Positions 8,472-16,146 of a DNA stretch of 64,000 nt are shown here, piece by piece. The stretch covers positions 1 through 64,000 of the forward strand of contig NZ_VCYI01000002.1 in assembly GCF_030464365.1 (NCBI RefSeq), read 5' to 3'. This stretch comes from Methanoculleus methanifontis (GTDB lineage Archaea; Halobacteriota; Methanomicrobia; Methanomicrobiales; Methanoculleaceae). The position numbers and the translations under genes were made by a program. The notes under the pieces were generated by a model. That model was not told where the DNA came from, ran no database searches, and worked only from the letters and a program-made list of their open reading frames with translations. Every line of letters starts with the position of its first letter. Within the stretch, counting starts at the first letter, position 1.

Positions 8472-9656
8472 TCAGTGGGTCTGCCGGTAGTAGTCCCATG
8501 CGTCGACAACGGTTCCGTTTGCAAAGATGCAGACGCCGTACTCGCTGCCGTCGGCGTTCTTCCGGATCTCGTAGGTGTGGCCCTGCTCGATGCACCAGGC
8601 TGCTGCCGGGTTAGCGATGCCGGCACCTGTGCCGCACTGCTCACAGACCCACGGGACGGCGAAGATCTCAACCGGAGTGCCCCACTGCTGGATGGTCATG
8701 GTGTCGCGGGAGACTTCACCGGCGAAGGTGAGCCGCATCCCGTCGACCTGGTAGCGCTCGTCAAGATCGAGCGGGAGGTAGCGCTCCCCGTCGTCGCCGA
8801 CGATACCGTAGAAACCGCCCTCGAGGTCGACATAGGTGACCGTCCCGGTCTTCGCAACGTAGGTCGCGTTCCCTGCCCCATCGATGGCGATGATCTCAAC
8901 GGGGGTGCCCCACTGCTGAATGGTCATGGTGTTCTCCAGCACACGGGCAACGAACGTCACGTTCGTGCCGTCGTCCTGCCAGGACTCGTTCAGGTCGAGC
9001 GGGAGGTAGTTGCCGTCGTCGCCGACGAGGCCGTAGAATCCGCCCTCGAGGTCGATGTAGGTGATCGTGGCGTTCCCGGAGACGAGCAGGACGCCTTCAA
9101 TCAGTTCGATCGACCGGATCTCGACCGGGGTTCCCCACATATGGATCCCCGCTGCATTGTCCTGCACGTCGGCGCTGAACTGCACTGAAAGGCCGTCCTG
9201 CCGGTACTCCGCCGGGAGGTCGGCGGGGAGGTAGTTCCTGCCGTCTTCGGTGACGAGGCCGTAGAACCCGCCCTCGAGATCGATGTAGGTGACCGTAGCG
9301 TTCGCCGCGACCGTCCGGCGGGTGTCGTTCGCCGCGATCTCGACAACCTCGACCGGCGTCCCCCACTGCTGGATCGTCGCCGTCTCGTTCATGATATCGA
9401 CGACGAACGCGACGCGGAGACCGTCCTGCCGGTACTCCGCCGGGAGGTCGGCGGGGAGGTAGCGTTCGCCGTCATCGGTGACGATGCCGTAGAACCCGCC
9501 TTCGAGGTCGACGTAGGTGACCGTGCCGTTCCCGGAGACGCGATCGGTCGGCTCGTCCTCTTCTCCGGCAGCCATGCACCCGCAGGCGATGACAGCCCCG
9601 AAGAGAACGAGGAAGATAACCAGGTAGTTCGGATAGGATCCCGTCATAGGCTTCAA
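8472..9656 (-). CDS. Lipoprotein with four tandem beta-repeats and a DUF333-like C-terminus
   Basis: The signal peptide has a lipobox near C25/C27 ('AVIACGC'), so the 394-residue product should be a membrane-tethered lipoprotein. Four repeats of about 66 residues begin near 43, 119, 196 and 271. Each opens 'TVTYVDLEGGFYGIV' and closes 'TIQQWGTPVEI', and each looks like a compact beta-barrel. Residues 338-392 form a Cys-containing module ('NPAAAWCIEQGH' ... 'YGVCIFANGTVVDAWDYY') of the DUF333 type seen in small secreted proteins. Starts at TTG (9656) and ATG (9647) are both possible. The near-identity of the repeats indicates recent internal duplication. Ligand and role are unknown. Confidence 0.8.
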   Translation of the reverse strand: MKPMTGSYPNYLVIFLVLFGAVIACGCMAAGEEDEPTDRVSGNGTVTYVDLEGGFYGIVTDDGERYLPADLPAEYRQDGLRVAFVVDIMNETATIQQWGTPVEVVEIAANDTRRTVAANATVTYIDLEGGFYGLVTEDGRNYLPADLPAEYRQDGLSVQFSADVQDNAAGIHMWGTPVEIRSIELIEGVLLVSGNATITYIDLEGGFYGLVGDDGNYLPLDLNESWQDDGTNVTFVARVLENTMTIQQWGTPVEIIAIDGAGNATYVAKTGTVTYVDLEGGFYGIVGDDGERYLPLDLDERYQVDGMRLTFAGEVSRDTMTIQQWGTPVEIFAVPWVCEQCGTGAGIANPAAAWCIEQGHTYEIRKNADGSEYGVCIFANGTVVDAWDYYRQTH

Positions 9657-9768
9657 CAGAAATACATTACCCCGTCGGGGGTAAGTAGGTTTCTTTAACT
9701 ACGAAGGAATTCGGACTTATTCGGCTGGTGGGCCATGTATCGGGTGAAAAAAGGATCGAAGAAGAGCG

Positions 9769-11595
9769 TCAGCGCCCCCCGACGCCGCCGCCCCCAAAAC
9801 CGCCGCCACCGCCGAACGACCCGCCGCCACCGAATCCGCCGCTGCCGCCGCCGCTCGACGGCGGGGAGTAGAGGACGATCGGGGCAAAGATCACCGGCAT
9901 GCTCGAGTAGAGCGGCACCCCGACGTCCGGGAGGTTGATCTGCAGGTTCTTCATCGCCTCCTCAACCTTATCGCCGAAACCGAGCGCCGTCCCGTAGACC
10001 AGCCACTCCCCCCACATCGAGAGGTCGGCGGGAGAGTACTGCCGGATCAGCGCGAGGTCCGAGAGGAAGTAGGCAAACGCGTTCCACTCGAGTTTCTCCT
10101 TGTAATGGTCGCCCTTCCAGAACCCAAACAGCGTCGAGGGGAAGAGGGCCGCGATCCCGACCTGGACCGCGGCGATGAAGGAGAGGATGCCTGCGGGGAT
10201 CAGGAGATAGGCAGCACCCGGCGTGAAGATGAACGCAAGGATGGCAAGCCCGCACGGGATGGCGCCGAGGAAGACGAGCGGGAGGATCATCGTCCGCCCG
10301 TCCTTGATATACCGGTGGGCGAGCGAGGTGTCCACGTCCCGGGTCAGGCCGGCAAATGACTGCTGGTACTGCACGATCCGGCGCTGGTAACCGGGGCTCC
10401 GCCGGGCGGTCTTGGCGAACTCCTCGAGTTCGGCGGTATCCACGACGTGATCCTCGGCGATATTGGAGAGGAAGTTGAGCACCCGCTGCTCGTAGGGATC
10501 GGTCGACTCCCCCGAGACGATCTGAACCGTGACACCTTCGCCGTCCGGCTTTTCGGCCACCACGATCTTCTTCTGGCGGTGAAGATCGAGGAGCGTCGCA
10601 TAAAACCCGTTCTCGTCGAACTCAAGCGCGTCACCCTTGAAGAGGAGGTTCACCTGCCAGGGTTTGAGCGCGGTGTTCGGCGTGAAACTCAGGTACTCCG
10701 GCACGGTAAACCGCTTCTCCCTGCCGTAGCGGAGGTAGACACCGAGAAGAACGAACGGTATCGCGAGGACGAGGACGGTCGCAAGGGCGTGGAGGATGCT
10801 TGCCGCCGCATAGAGTATCGGTGGCCAGCGGTTGGCGTCGGCCGCCTGCTGCCGCACGTCGGGGACGTATTCGGGGAACCCGTCGATCCCTTCCGTGAAC
10901 ACGGGGTCGAGGATCATCTCGATATTCAGCGCATCGTCCTGCGGGGCGGCCCCCGTGACGACGACGGACTCCGCCGTCCGCTCGACCTCAAGGGTCGGGG
11001 GATGCGTGTAGACCTCCTCGATCTGCCCGGCGAACGGCAACGTGACCCGGAGATTGCGGAAGGGAACGTGCTCGTCCACGAGTTTCAAGTTCAGGTGCGC
11101 CCACTCCTCGTCGTACTCAATCGGCGGCCGGACGATGTAGCGGTACTCCACCGTATAGGTGCCCGGGGCGAAGTAGCCGGGGTTGAAAAGGCCCACCTCG
11201 TTATCGAACGAAAGACTCCGGATCGTCGCGATATCGGACGGGGTCGCGCTCCCTGCGGTCGGACGCACCTCACCCCGGTCGTCTTTGACGTAGCCGACGG
11301 TTCCGGGCGGGGCGGTCATCCCGACAAACTCGATATGCGGCCGATCGGTTGCGGAGAAGGTGAGCGGTGCGTCCCAGTAGCGAAAGAGCATCCGGTACTC
11401 GCCTGCAGCGCGGACGTCATAGGTGTAGCGCTCGATGAGGGTTCCGTTCTGGTAAAAGACTGCGTCATACTGCTCGACGTCCAGGTCCCCCCGGAAGAGA
11501 GCAGGGAGCGCATTCGCTCCAACGACCGCCAGCACCCCGATAACCAGGGTGACGGCGAGGAGGGTGAGTATCTGCTGCCGCTCAGTTATCCGCAT
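9769..11595 (-). CDS. DUF2207-family membrane protein
   Basis: A 608-residue protein with one N-terminal membrane helix and a large outside domain rich in beta structure ('IERYTYDVRAAGEYRMLFRY'). Further helices lie near residues 265-285 and 425-475. The C-terminus is a long Gly-rich tail with repeated GGFGGGG. This is the standard plan of DUF2207 proteins, commonly encoded next to LemA. LemA lies six bases upstream here, so the two form an operon. The pair is thought to act at the cell envelope, but no biochemical activity is established for the archaeal form. Confidence 0.85.
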   Translation of the reverse strand: MRITERQQILTLLAVTLVIGVLAVVGANALPALFRGDLDVEQYDAVFYQNGTLIERYTYDVRAAGEYRMLFRYWDAPLTFSATDRPHIEFVGMTAPPGTVGYVKDDRGEVRPTAGSATPSDIATIRSLSFDNEVGLFNPGYFAPGTYTVEYRYIVRPPIEYDEEWAHLNLKLVDEHVPFRNLRVTLPFAGQIEEVYTHPPTLEVERTAESVVVTGAAPQDDALNIEMILDPVFTEGIDGFPEYVPDVRQQAADANRWPPILYAAASILHALATVLVLAIPFVLLGVYLRYGREKRFTVPEYLSFTPNTALKPWQVNLLFKGDALEFDENGFYATLLDLHRQKKIVVAEKPDGEGVTVQIVSGESTDPYEQRVLNFLSNIAEDHVVDTAELEEFAKTARRSPGYQRRIVQYQQSFAGLTRDVDTSLAHRYIKDGRTMILPLVFLGAIPCGLAILAFIFTPGAAYLLIPAGILSFIAAVQVGIAALFPSTLFGFWKGDHYKEKLEWNAFAYFLSDLALIRQYSPADLSMWGEWLVYGTALGFGDKVEEAMKNLQINLPDVGVPLYSSMPVIFAPIVLYSPPSSGGGSGGFGGGGSFGGGGGFGGGGVGGR

Positions 11596-11601
11596 GGTTC
11601 A

Positions 11602-12174
11602 TCAGAACGCTATCGTCGGGACCTGCTCGATCTCCTCGCCGAACTCCAGGTACTCGAGTTTCTGAAAACCCATGACGCCGGCAATCAGGTTCGAGGGAAC
11701 CGTGTCGGTCATGGTGTTGTACTGCTGGGCGATGTTGTTGTAGGTGTAGCGATGCCGGGCAATCTCGTCCTCGACACCCTTGACCGCACCCATCAGGTTC
11801 TGCACCGTCTGGGAGGTCTTGAGGTCGGGATAGTTCTCCGCGACGGCGAGCAGCCGCCCGAGAACCGACCGGGACTCGCGCTCGAGTTCGTTCAGGTCAC
11901 CCGGGCCGGCGCTGCCGATACGTGCTCGCATCTCGGTCACCCCGGTCAGGGTCTCCTTCTCGAAGGCCGCGTAGCTCTTCACCGCGCCGAGGAGCTGCTC
12001 GATCATGTCCAGCCGCTTCTTCATCGCGACCTTCACCTGCCCAACCGTTGCTTCGGCGGAGTTTTTGAGGGAGAAGAACCGATTGTATATGCCGATTGCT
12101 GCCGCCGCGACGCCGATGACGACCAGCACCACGACGACGATAAGGACAATGGAGATGATGTCCAACGTTGTCAC
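11602..12174 (-). CDS. lemA: LemA family protein
   Basis: A 190-residue protein with an N-terminal membrane helix ('IISIVLIVVVVLVVIGVA') and a cytosolic or surface helical bundle. It carries the family marks 'YNRFFSLKNSAEATVGQVKV', 'LLAVAENYPDLKTS' and 'RHRYTYNNIAQQYN'. The start is a GTG. LemA proteins have no defined enzymatic role; pairing with a DUF2207 protein, as here, is a conserved arrangement. The next upstream gene on this strand, the PAS regulator, is separated from it by about 110 bases. Confidence 0.9.
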   Translation of the reverse strand: MTTLDIISIVLIVVVVLVVIGVAAAAIGIYNRFFSLKNSAEATVGQVKVAMKKRLDMIEQLLGAVKSYAAFEKETLTGVTEMRARIGSAGPGDLNELERESRSVLGRLLAVAENYPDLKTSQTVQNLMGAVKGVEDEIARHRYTYNNIAQQYNTMTDTVPSNLIAGVMGFQKLEYLEFGEEIEQVPTIAF

Positions 12175-12287
12175 CAGTACTCTATGTGCCCCGCGGCGTA
12201 TTTAAGGGGTGACCCTTAAATCCGCGCGGGGGAGCGGGAAAAACACCGGTACGGAAGAGATTGGTGGTTCCGCACGATGACCGCTTT

Positions 12288-13979
12288 TCACGGAAAACCC
12301 GGCTGCTGTCCGATCTCTTCGCCGGAACTCACCATCGCCACGACGTTGCCGTCCGCGTCCCGCAGAAGGGCGTTGCGCCAGAGGATCGGCTGCTCTCGCC
12401 CGTCACGGGTGACGACCGGGCTCTCCTCGAACGGCGGAGGTTCGGCACCGGCGGCCACGAGACGGTTGAAGTTCTGCGCGAGCCGCTTCCGCAGGCGTTC
12501 CGGGACGACCGTCGCAAACCAGTTCTTTCCAGCGAGATCTTCTTCGGAGTATCCCAGGACCTCGCTCGCCTTCCGGTTGACAAGGTCGATTGTGCCGTCC
12601 GCCCCGATCACCGCGATCATCACGCCTGCCGCCTCCAGGTATCCCTGCGCCCGGTCAAGCTCGGTGATCAGGAGAACCTCCGCGGCGGCGCGATCGGTGA
12701 CGTCCTCGGCGATCCCGAGCATGTACTTCAGCATGCCCCGTGAGTTGAAGATCGGGATCTTCTTCGCGGAGAGCGTCCGCCCGCCCGGAGTCCGGATCTC
12801 CTTTTCAAGGGCAGCCGACCGCTCCACAAGTTCCCGGTCGCCGTCGGCGAAGAACGTCGCCATCTCCGGCGGGAAGATCTCCGCTGCCCGTTTTCCCGCC
12901 ATCTCATCCCGAGTCATCCCCAGAAACGTCTCTGCGGCCTGATTCGAGAAGATGAACGTGTTCCCCTCCACTTCCCGGACAAAGACCATGCTCGGGATGT
13001 TATTGACCACCGAGTAGAGGAACGACTTCCACTGGGCCACCCGCTTTGCAGCGCGCGCCCGTTCGGTGACGTCGCGGCAGACCATCCGGTAGCCGGTGAA
13101 GTCGCCGATCACGTCGTAGATCGGTGTTGCGCTCACCTCGAGAACGACAGGGCTCCCATCCCGGTGGAGCATCGTCCATTCAAAGAGGACTCGCGGTCTC
13201 GGTTCGGCGAGGAGCGCGGCAAACTGCTCCCGAACCGGTTCCGCCTTCTCCGGGGTCATGAAGTCGCAGGGGGTCTTTCGGAGCATCTCTTCGGGTGCGT
13301 AGCCGAGGATCTCCCGGCTTTTGGGGCTGACATACATGAATGTGCAGCCTTCGTCGACGTTCAGGATCAGGTCGCTGATGTTCTCGACGAGGCTCCGAAA
13401 GAGGAGCTCGCTCTCGCGCAGGGCCTCTTCCGCCCGCCGGCTCTCGGTGATGTCCTCAAGGATGATGGTGACGCCCGGCGCCCCGTCGTTGAAGACGGTG
13501 GGAAGGAACTTGATCCGGAAGAAGAGTTCCTCATCGTGTCGCAGGAACCGGAGTTCTTCAGTGACCTCGCGGCCGTCCAGGGCTTCGGTGATCCGGCTCC
13601 GTATCAGCGGGTGGTCGAATGCAGCGAGCGGCGACGTCTCGATGCTGCTCCCGATGATATCGTCTCGTTCCCTCCCTGCAAACGAGCAAACGGCGTCGTT
13701 TGCCTGGACGAACCGACGGTCCCGGTCAAGCACCAGCACGAGATCTGATGAGAAGTTGAGCATGGCGGCGATGGGAACCCTCTGCGAGAGGTAGAAGACC
13801 TTGGCCTTCCCATAGGTCTCCATCTCCACCTGACCCGATACCAGGAGGACGTCGAGGTACCGGGAGACGGTGTTCCGATTGATCCCGACGGCGGCGGCAA
13901 GATCGGAGACCGACATGCCGCGAGGGCGCTCTTTCAAGGCTCGCAGCAGGAGAGAGAGGGCGTCGGTAGTGGAATCCAT
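12288..13979 (-). CDS. HTH-PAS regulator with four PAS domains
   Basis: The 563-residue protein opens with a winged-helix domain (about residues 1-65, 'MSVSDLAAAVGINRNTVSRY'). Four PAS sensor domains follow, near 75-185, 195-310, 320-440 and 450-560. No histidine kinase, GGDEF or other output module follows, so output must be the HTH itself: a one-component regulator or a partner of a separate kinase. The ATG at 13979 is chosen because a TATA element (CCTATATCTC, minus strand, about 14004-14013) lies roughly 30 bases upstream, giving a leaderless mRNA. It is a paralogue of the gene at 20588: the HTH and first PAS align almost end to end. Confidence 0.85.
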   Translation of the reverse strand: MDSTTDALSLLLRALKERPRGMSVSDLAAAVGINRNTVSRYLDVLLVSGQVEMETYGKAKVFYLSQRVPIAAMLNFSSDLVLVLDRDRRFVQANDAVCSFAGRERDDIIGSSIETSPLAAFDHPLIRSRITEALDGREVTEELRFLRHDEELFFRIKFLPTVFNDGAPGVTIILEDITESRRAEEALRESELLFRSLVENISDLILNVDEGCTFMYVSPKSREILGYAPEEMLRKTPCDFMTPEKAEPVREQFAALLAEPRPRVLFEWTMLHRDGSPVVLEVSATPIYDVIGDFTGYRMVCRDVTERARAAKRVAQWKSFLYSVVNNIPSMVFVREVEGNTFIFSNQAAETFLGMTRDEMAGKRAAEIFPPEMATFFADGDRELVERSAALEKEIRTPGGRTLSAKKIPIFNSRGMLKYMLGIAEDVTDRAAAEVLLITELDRAQGYLEAAGVMIAVIGADGTIDLVNRKASEVLGYSEEDLAGKNWFATVVPERLRKRLAQNFNRLVAAGAEPPPFEESPVVTRDGREQPILWRNALLRDADGNVVAMVSSGEEIGQQPGFP

Positions 13980-14556
13980 GTGCGAACAGTGTTTCGCGCC
14001 GGGAGATATAGGGTTTTGCAGTGTTGCATGCTGTGTGGCTACGCACAACGCCACCCCACAATGCAAGGCAATGAGCGAAAACAATATATAGCAATCAGAT
14101 CAACTCATGATCCCCAGAGTCGAGAGACGGGGAATCTCTCTGACAACCCGGACCGCACAGGCACGGCGGCCCGGACCGGCGCAAGAACGGCTGGGACCGG
14201 TGAACACAACATTCACCACGCTGATTGCATCAACGTCACGATGCACCGGGATACCCGGTGCGCACAGGCACACCTCTCTAAACACTCATACCGGCACGGT
14301 GGAATGCGGCACCGGGGCGGGCGGCACAACCGCTCCGGGACGCGCCGCAGACACCGCATGGTTATCACACACCCTACAATACCATTTACATTTTTTGCTC
14401 TCTCTGCAAGGTAACTGAAAACAGAGAGCGATATCCACCCTCAGCAGAACGAAAACTCGTTACGCGAGCAGGCATGCCGAGATCACCGGGAGAAACAGCG
14501 TAACCTCCACCCGAGACGGAGAGAGACGCTCTTTCATGGAAAAGAGGCGGACGGCG
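13980..14556. other. Intergenic region with an orphan TATA element
   Basis: No credible protein gene is visible in these 577 bases; the frames present have unnatural composition. Two promoter-like elements occur. One serves the HTH-PAS gene. The other (CAATATATAGC, about 14081-14091) points right with no convincing gene after it. An inverted repeat (CTCTCTG ... CAGAGAG, about 14398-14428) lies some 320 bases downstream, so a non-coding transcript is possible. Confidence 0.35.
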
Positions 14557-15396
14557 TCAGGATGGCGCCGAGAGAAGCGACCCGAGCGCCCGGGGGAGAT
14601 CCTCTTTTGCCGTGACCACGGCCGCGGACTCTTCGAGCATCAGGTTGACGAGTTCGTGGTGGCCGGCGATCCGGAAGTCGGTGCGGAGCGCGACGACCCG
14701 TTTGCCGAGAGCATACGCGTACCCCATCTCCCAGGATGTCCCTGAATCGGCGTCTGCGCCGTCGATGACGGCGACGACGGTGTCGACGTCCTGGAGCGCC
14801 GCGGTGTGCTGCGCAAAGATGGCCTGGTGCTCCTCCCGGCACCGGGTGTGGCTGGTGTCCCCCACCTCCTGGGGGAGGTAGACGTCGAAGAGGTGCGCTT
14901 CGAGGAGTTCCTGGAGTGCGAGGTTGTAGGCCACCTCAGCCTCCGAGAAGAGCGGGGCCGCGAGGTAGACCCGGTAGCGGGCGAACTCTTTCACGTCGAT
15001 CGCCGGGATATCCAGGAACCGGGCGAGAAACGCCCCTCGCCCGGGCTGTTTCTCCGACGAGTAGTAGGTGGCGTTCACCCCACAGGTCGGGGAGGAGTCC
15101 ACCCCGACGATGGCGAGCGGCGGCTCTCCGCGCTCCCGTATCACGGCACGGACCTCCGCCTCGAGCCGGTCGAGGAGCGCGGCGAACTCATCGGTCGCGA
15201 ACCTATCGAGGAATGACCCCGGTTCCCGGTCGGCGCCGAGGGAGATCGTCTCCGGGCAGGGGAGTGGAACCATCTCGATCGAGAAGCGCCGGCAGCGCTC
15301 TATGACGCGGTTGAAACAGCGAATGTCCTCATCGGTCGTTATCCCGCGGGCGCGGCACGCAGGATTCTGGATGCAGGGAGCGACGAGCACGTACAT
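14557..15396 (-). CDS. TudS/DUF523-like domain fused to nucleoside 2-deoxyribosyltransferase
   Basis: A 279-residue two-domain protein. Residues 1-125 follow the DUF523/TudS plan: 'APCIQNPACRARG' (C8), 'PLPCPET' (C47) and 'DSSPTCGVN' (C105). These match the three Cys that bind a catalytic [4Fe-4S] cluster in thiouracil desulfurase. Residues 143-279 are a nucleoside 2-deoxyribosyltransferase fold, 'YLAAPLFSEAEVAYN' plus 'GTSWEMGYAYALGKRV' with the likely catalytic Glu223. Together they suggest salvage or repair of thiolated or otherwise modified nucleobases and deoxynucleosides (inference). The Met at 15396 was chosen because the upstream codons lie in the divergent tsr3 gene. The two genes start only 35 bases apart. 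Confidence 0.8.
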   Translation of the reverse strand: MYVLVAPCIQNPACRARGITTDEDIRCFNRVIERCRRFSIEMVPLPCPETISLGADREPGSFLDRFATDEFAALLDRLEAEVRAVIRERGEPPLAIVGVDSSPTCGVNATYYSSEKQPGRGAFLARFLDIPAIDVKEFARYRVYLAAPLFSEAEVAYNLALQELLEAHLFDVYLPQEVGDTSHTRCREEHQAIFAQHTAALQDVDTVVAVIDGADADSGTSWEMGYAYALGKRVVALRTDFRIAGHHELVNLMLEESAAVVTAKEDLPRALGSLLSAPS

Positions 15397-15431
15397 TGAT
15401 AGTACCTCGACGGCGTACCATAACAAGACAG

Positions 15432-15923
15432 ATGATACCGCTCTACGCCTACCGGGACGACACCTGCGATCCCCGGAAATGCACGGTGAAGAAACTCGCC
15501 CGGCGCGGGCTTCTCCGGATCGCAACAAGCATCGCAAAGATCCCCCGTCAGACCCTCCTCCTCGACCCGACGGCGGAGCAAGCGGTCTCTCCTGCCGACC
15601 AGAACCTCCCCTCGATAACGGCGCTCGACTGCTCCTGGGAGGTGCTCGATACCGGGGCCGTCGCCTCCTGGCGCAACCGCCGGGCGCTCCCCTTCCTCGT
15701 GGCCGCAAACCCGGTGAACTTCGGCCGCCCGTTCCGGCTCACCTCGGTGGAGGCGCTTGCCGCGACGCTCTACATCATCGGCGAGAAAGAGCAGGCACAT
15801 GACATCCTTGCCCCATTCGGGTGGGGGCTCCGGTTCCTCGAGGTCAACGCCGACCCCCTCGAGGACTACTCGCAGGCAAAGGACAGCGCCGAGGTCGTCG
15901 CTCTCCAGGCGCTGTATATGTGA
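15432..15923 (+). CDS. tsr3: Tsr3, 16S rRNA aminocarboxypropyltransferase (DUF367)
   Basis: A 163-residue SAM-dependent enzyme that transfers the 3-amino-3-carboxypropyl group of SAM to a hypermodified small-subunit rRNA nucleotide. Family marks are 'DDTCDPRKCTVKKLAR' at the N-terminus, 'LDCSWE', 'RALPFLVAANPVNFGRP' and 'TSVEALAATLYIIG'. The ATG at 15432 gives the standard archaeal length; an earlier in-frame Met at 15396 would overlap the divergent gene. A hairpin repeat follows about 40 bases after the stop. Confidence 0.92.
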   Translation: MIPLYAYRDDTCDPRKCTVKKLARRGLLRIATSIAKIPRQTLLLDPTAEQAVSPADQNLPSITALDCSWEVLDTGAVASWRNRRALPFLVAANPVNFGRPFRLTSVEALAATLYIIGEKEQAHDILAPFGWGLRFLEVNADPLEDYSQAKDSAEVVALQALYM

Positions 15924-15962
15924 TGCACTCCGGGTCGGCCGGGGGATACCGAGCGACAGAGT

Positions 15963-16039
15963 CTCACGCGAAGACGCGAAGACGCGAAGTCCGTGTGGTT
16001 GTTGACGAACCCCTTCGCGTTCTTCGCGGTTTCGCGTGA
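15963..16039. repeat. GCGAAG/CTTCGC hairpin element, copy 2
   Basis: The left arm CTCACGCGAAGACGCGAAG (from 15963) pairs with a right arm ending CTTCGCGGTTTCGCGTGA (to about 16039). The core stem is 19 bp with two mismatches. The left arm carries an extra GACGCGAA unit. It lies between tsr3 and the 614-residue gene. Confidence 0.8.
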
Positions 16040-16146
16040 ATTCGTGGCGTATGGATGGTAACCGGAACCGCCGGCCCTTCCCCGCGCGACACGTTTTTAT
16101 GTCTGGAGCCTTCTGTTGACGTTCAAGGATCGGAGGTTACCGGATC

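Noticed and set aside
10447-12219. Long open frame (590 codons) on the plus strand
   Set aside because: It lies opposite the DUF2207 and LemA genes, both of which have clear family marks and a correct operon arrangement.
14107-14418. 103-codon frame after an orphan TATA element
   Set aside because: Composition dominated by Thr, Arg and Gly with no conserved pattern; other frames in the same region are equally open.
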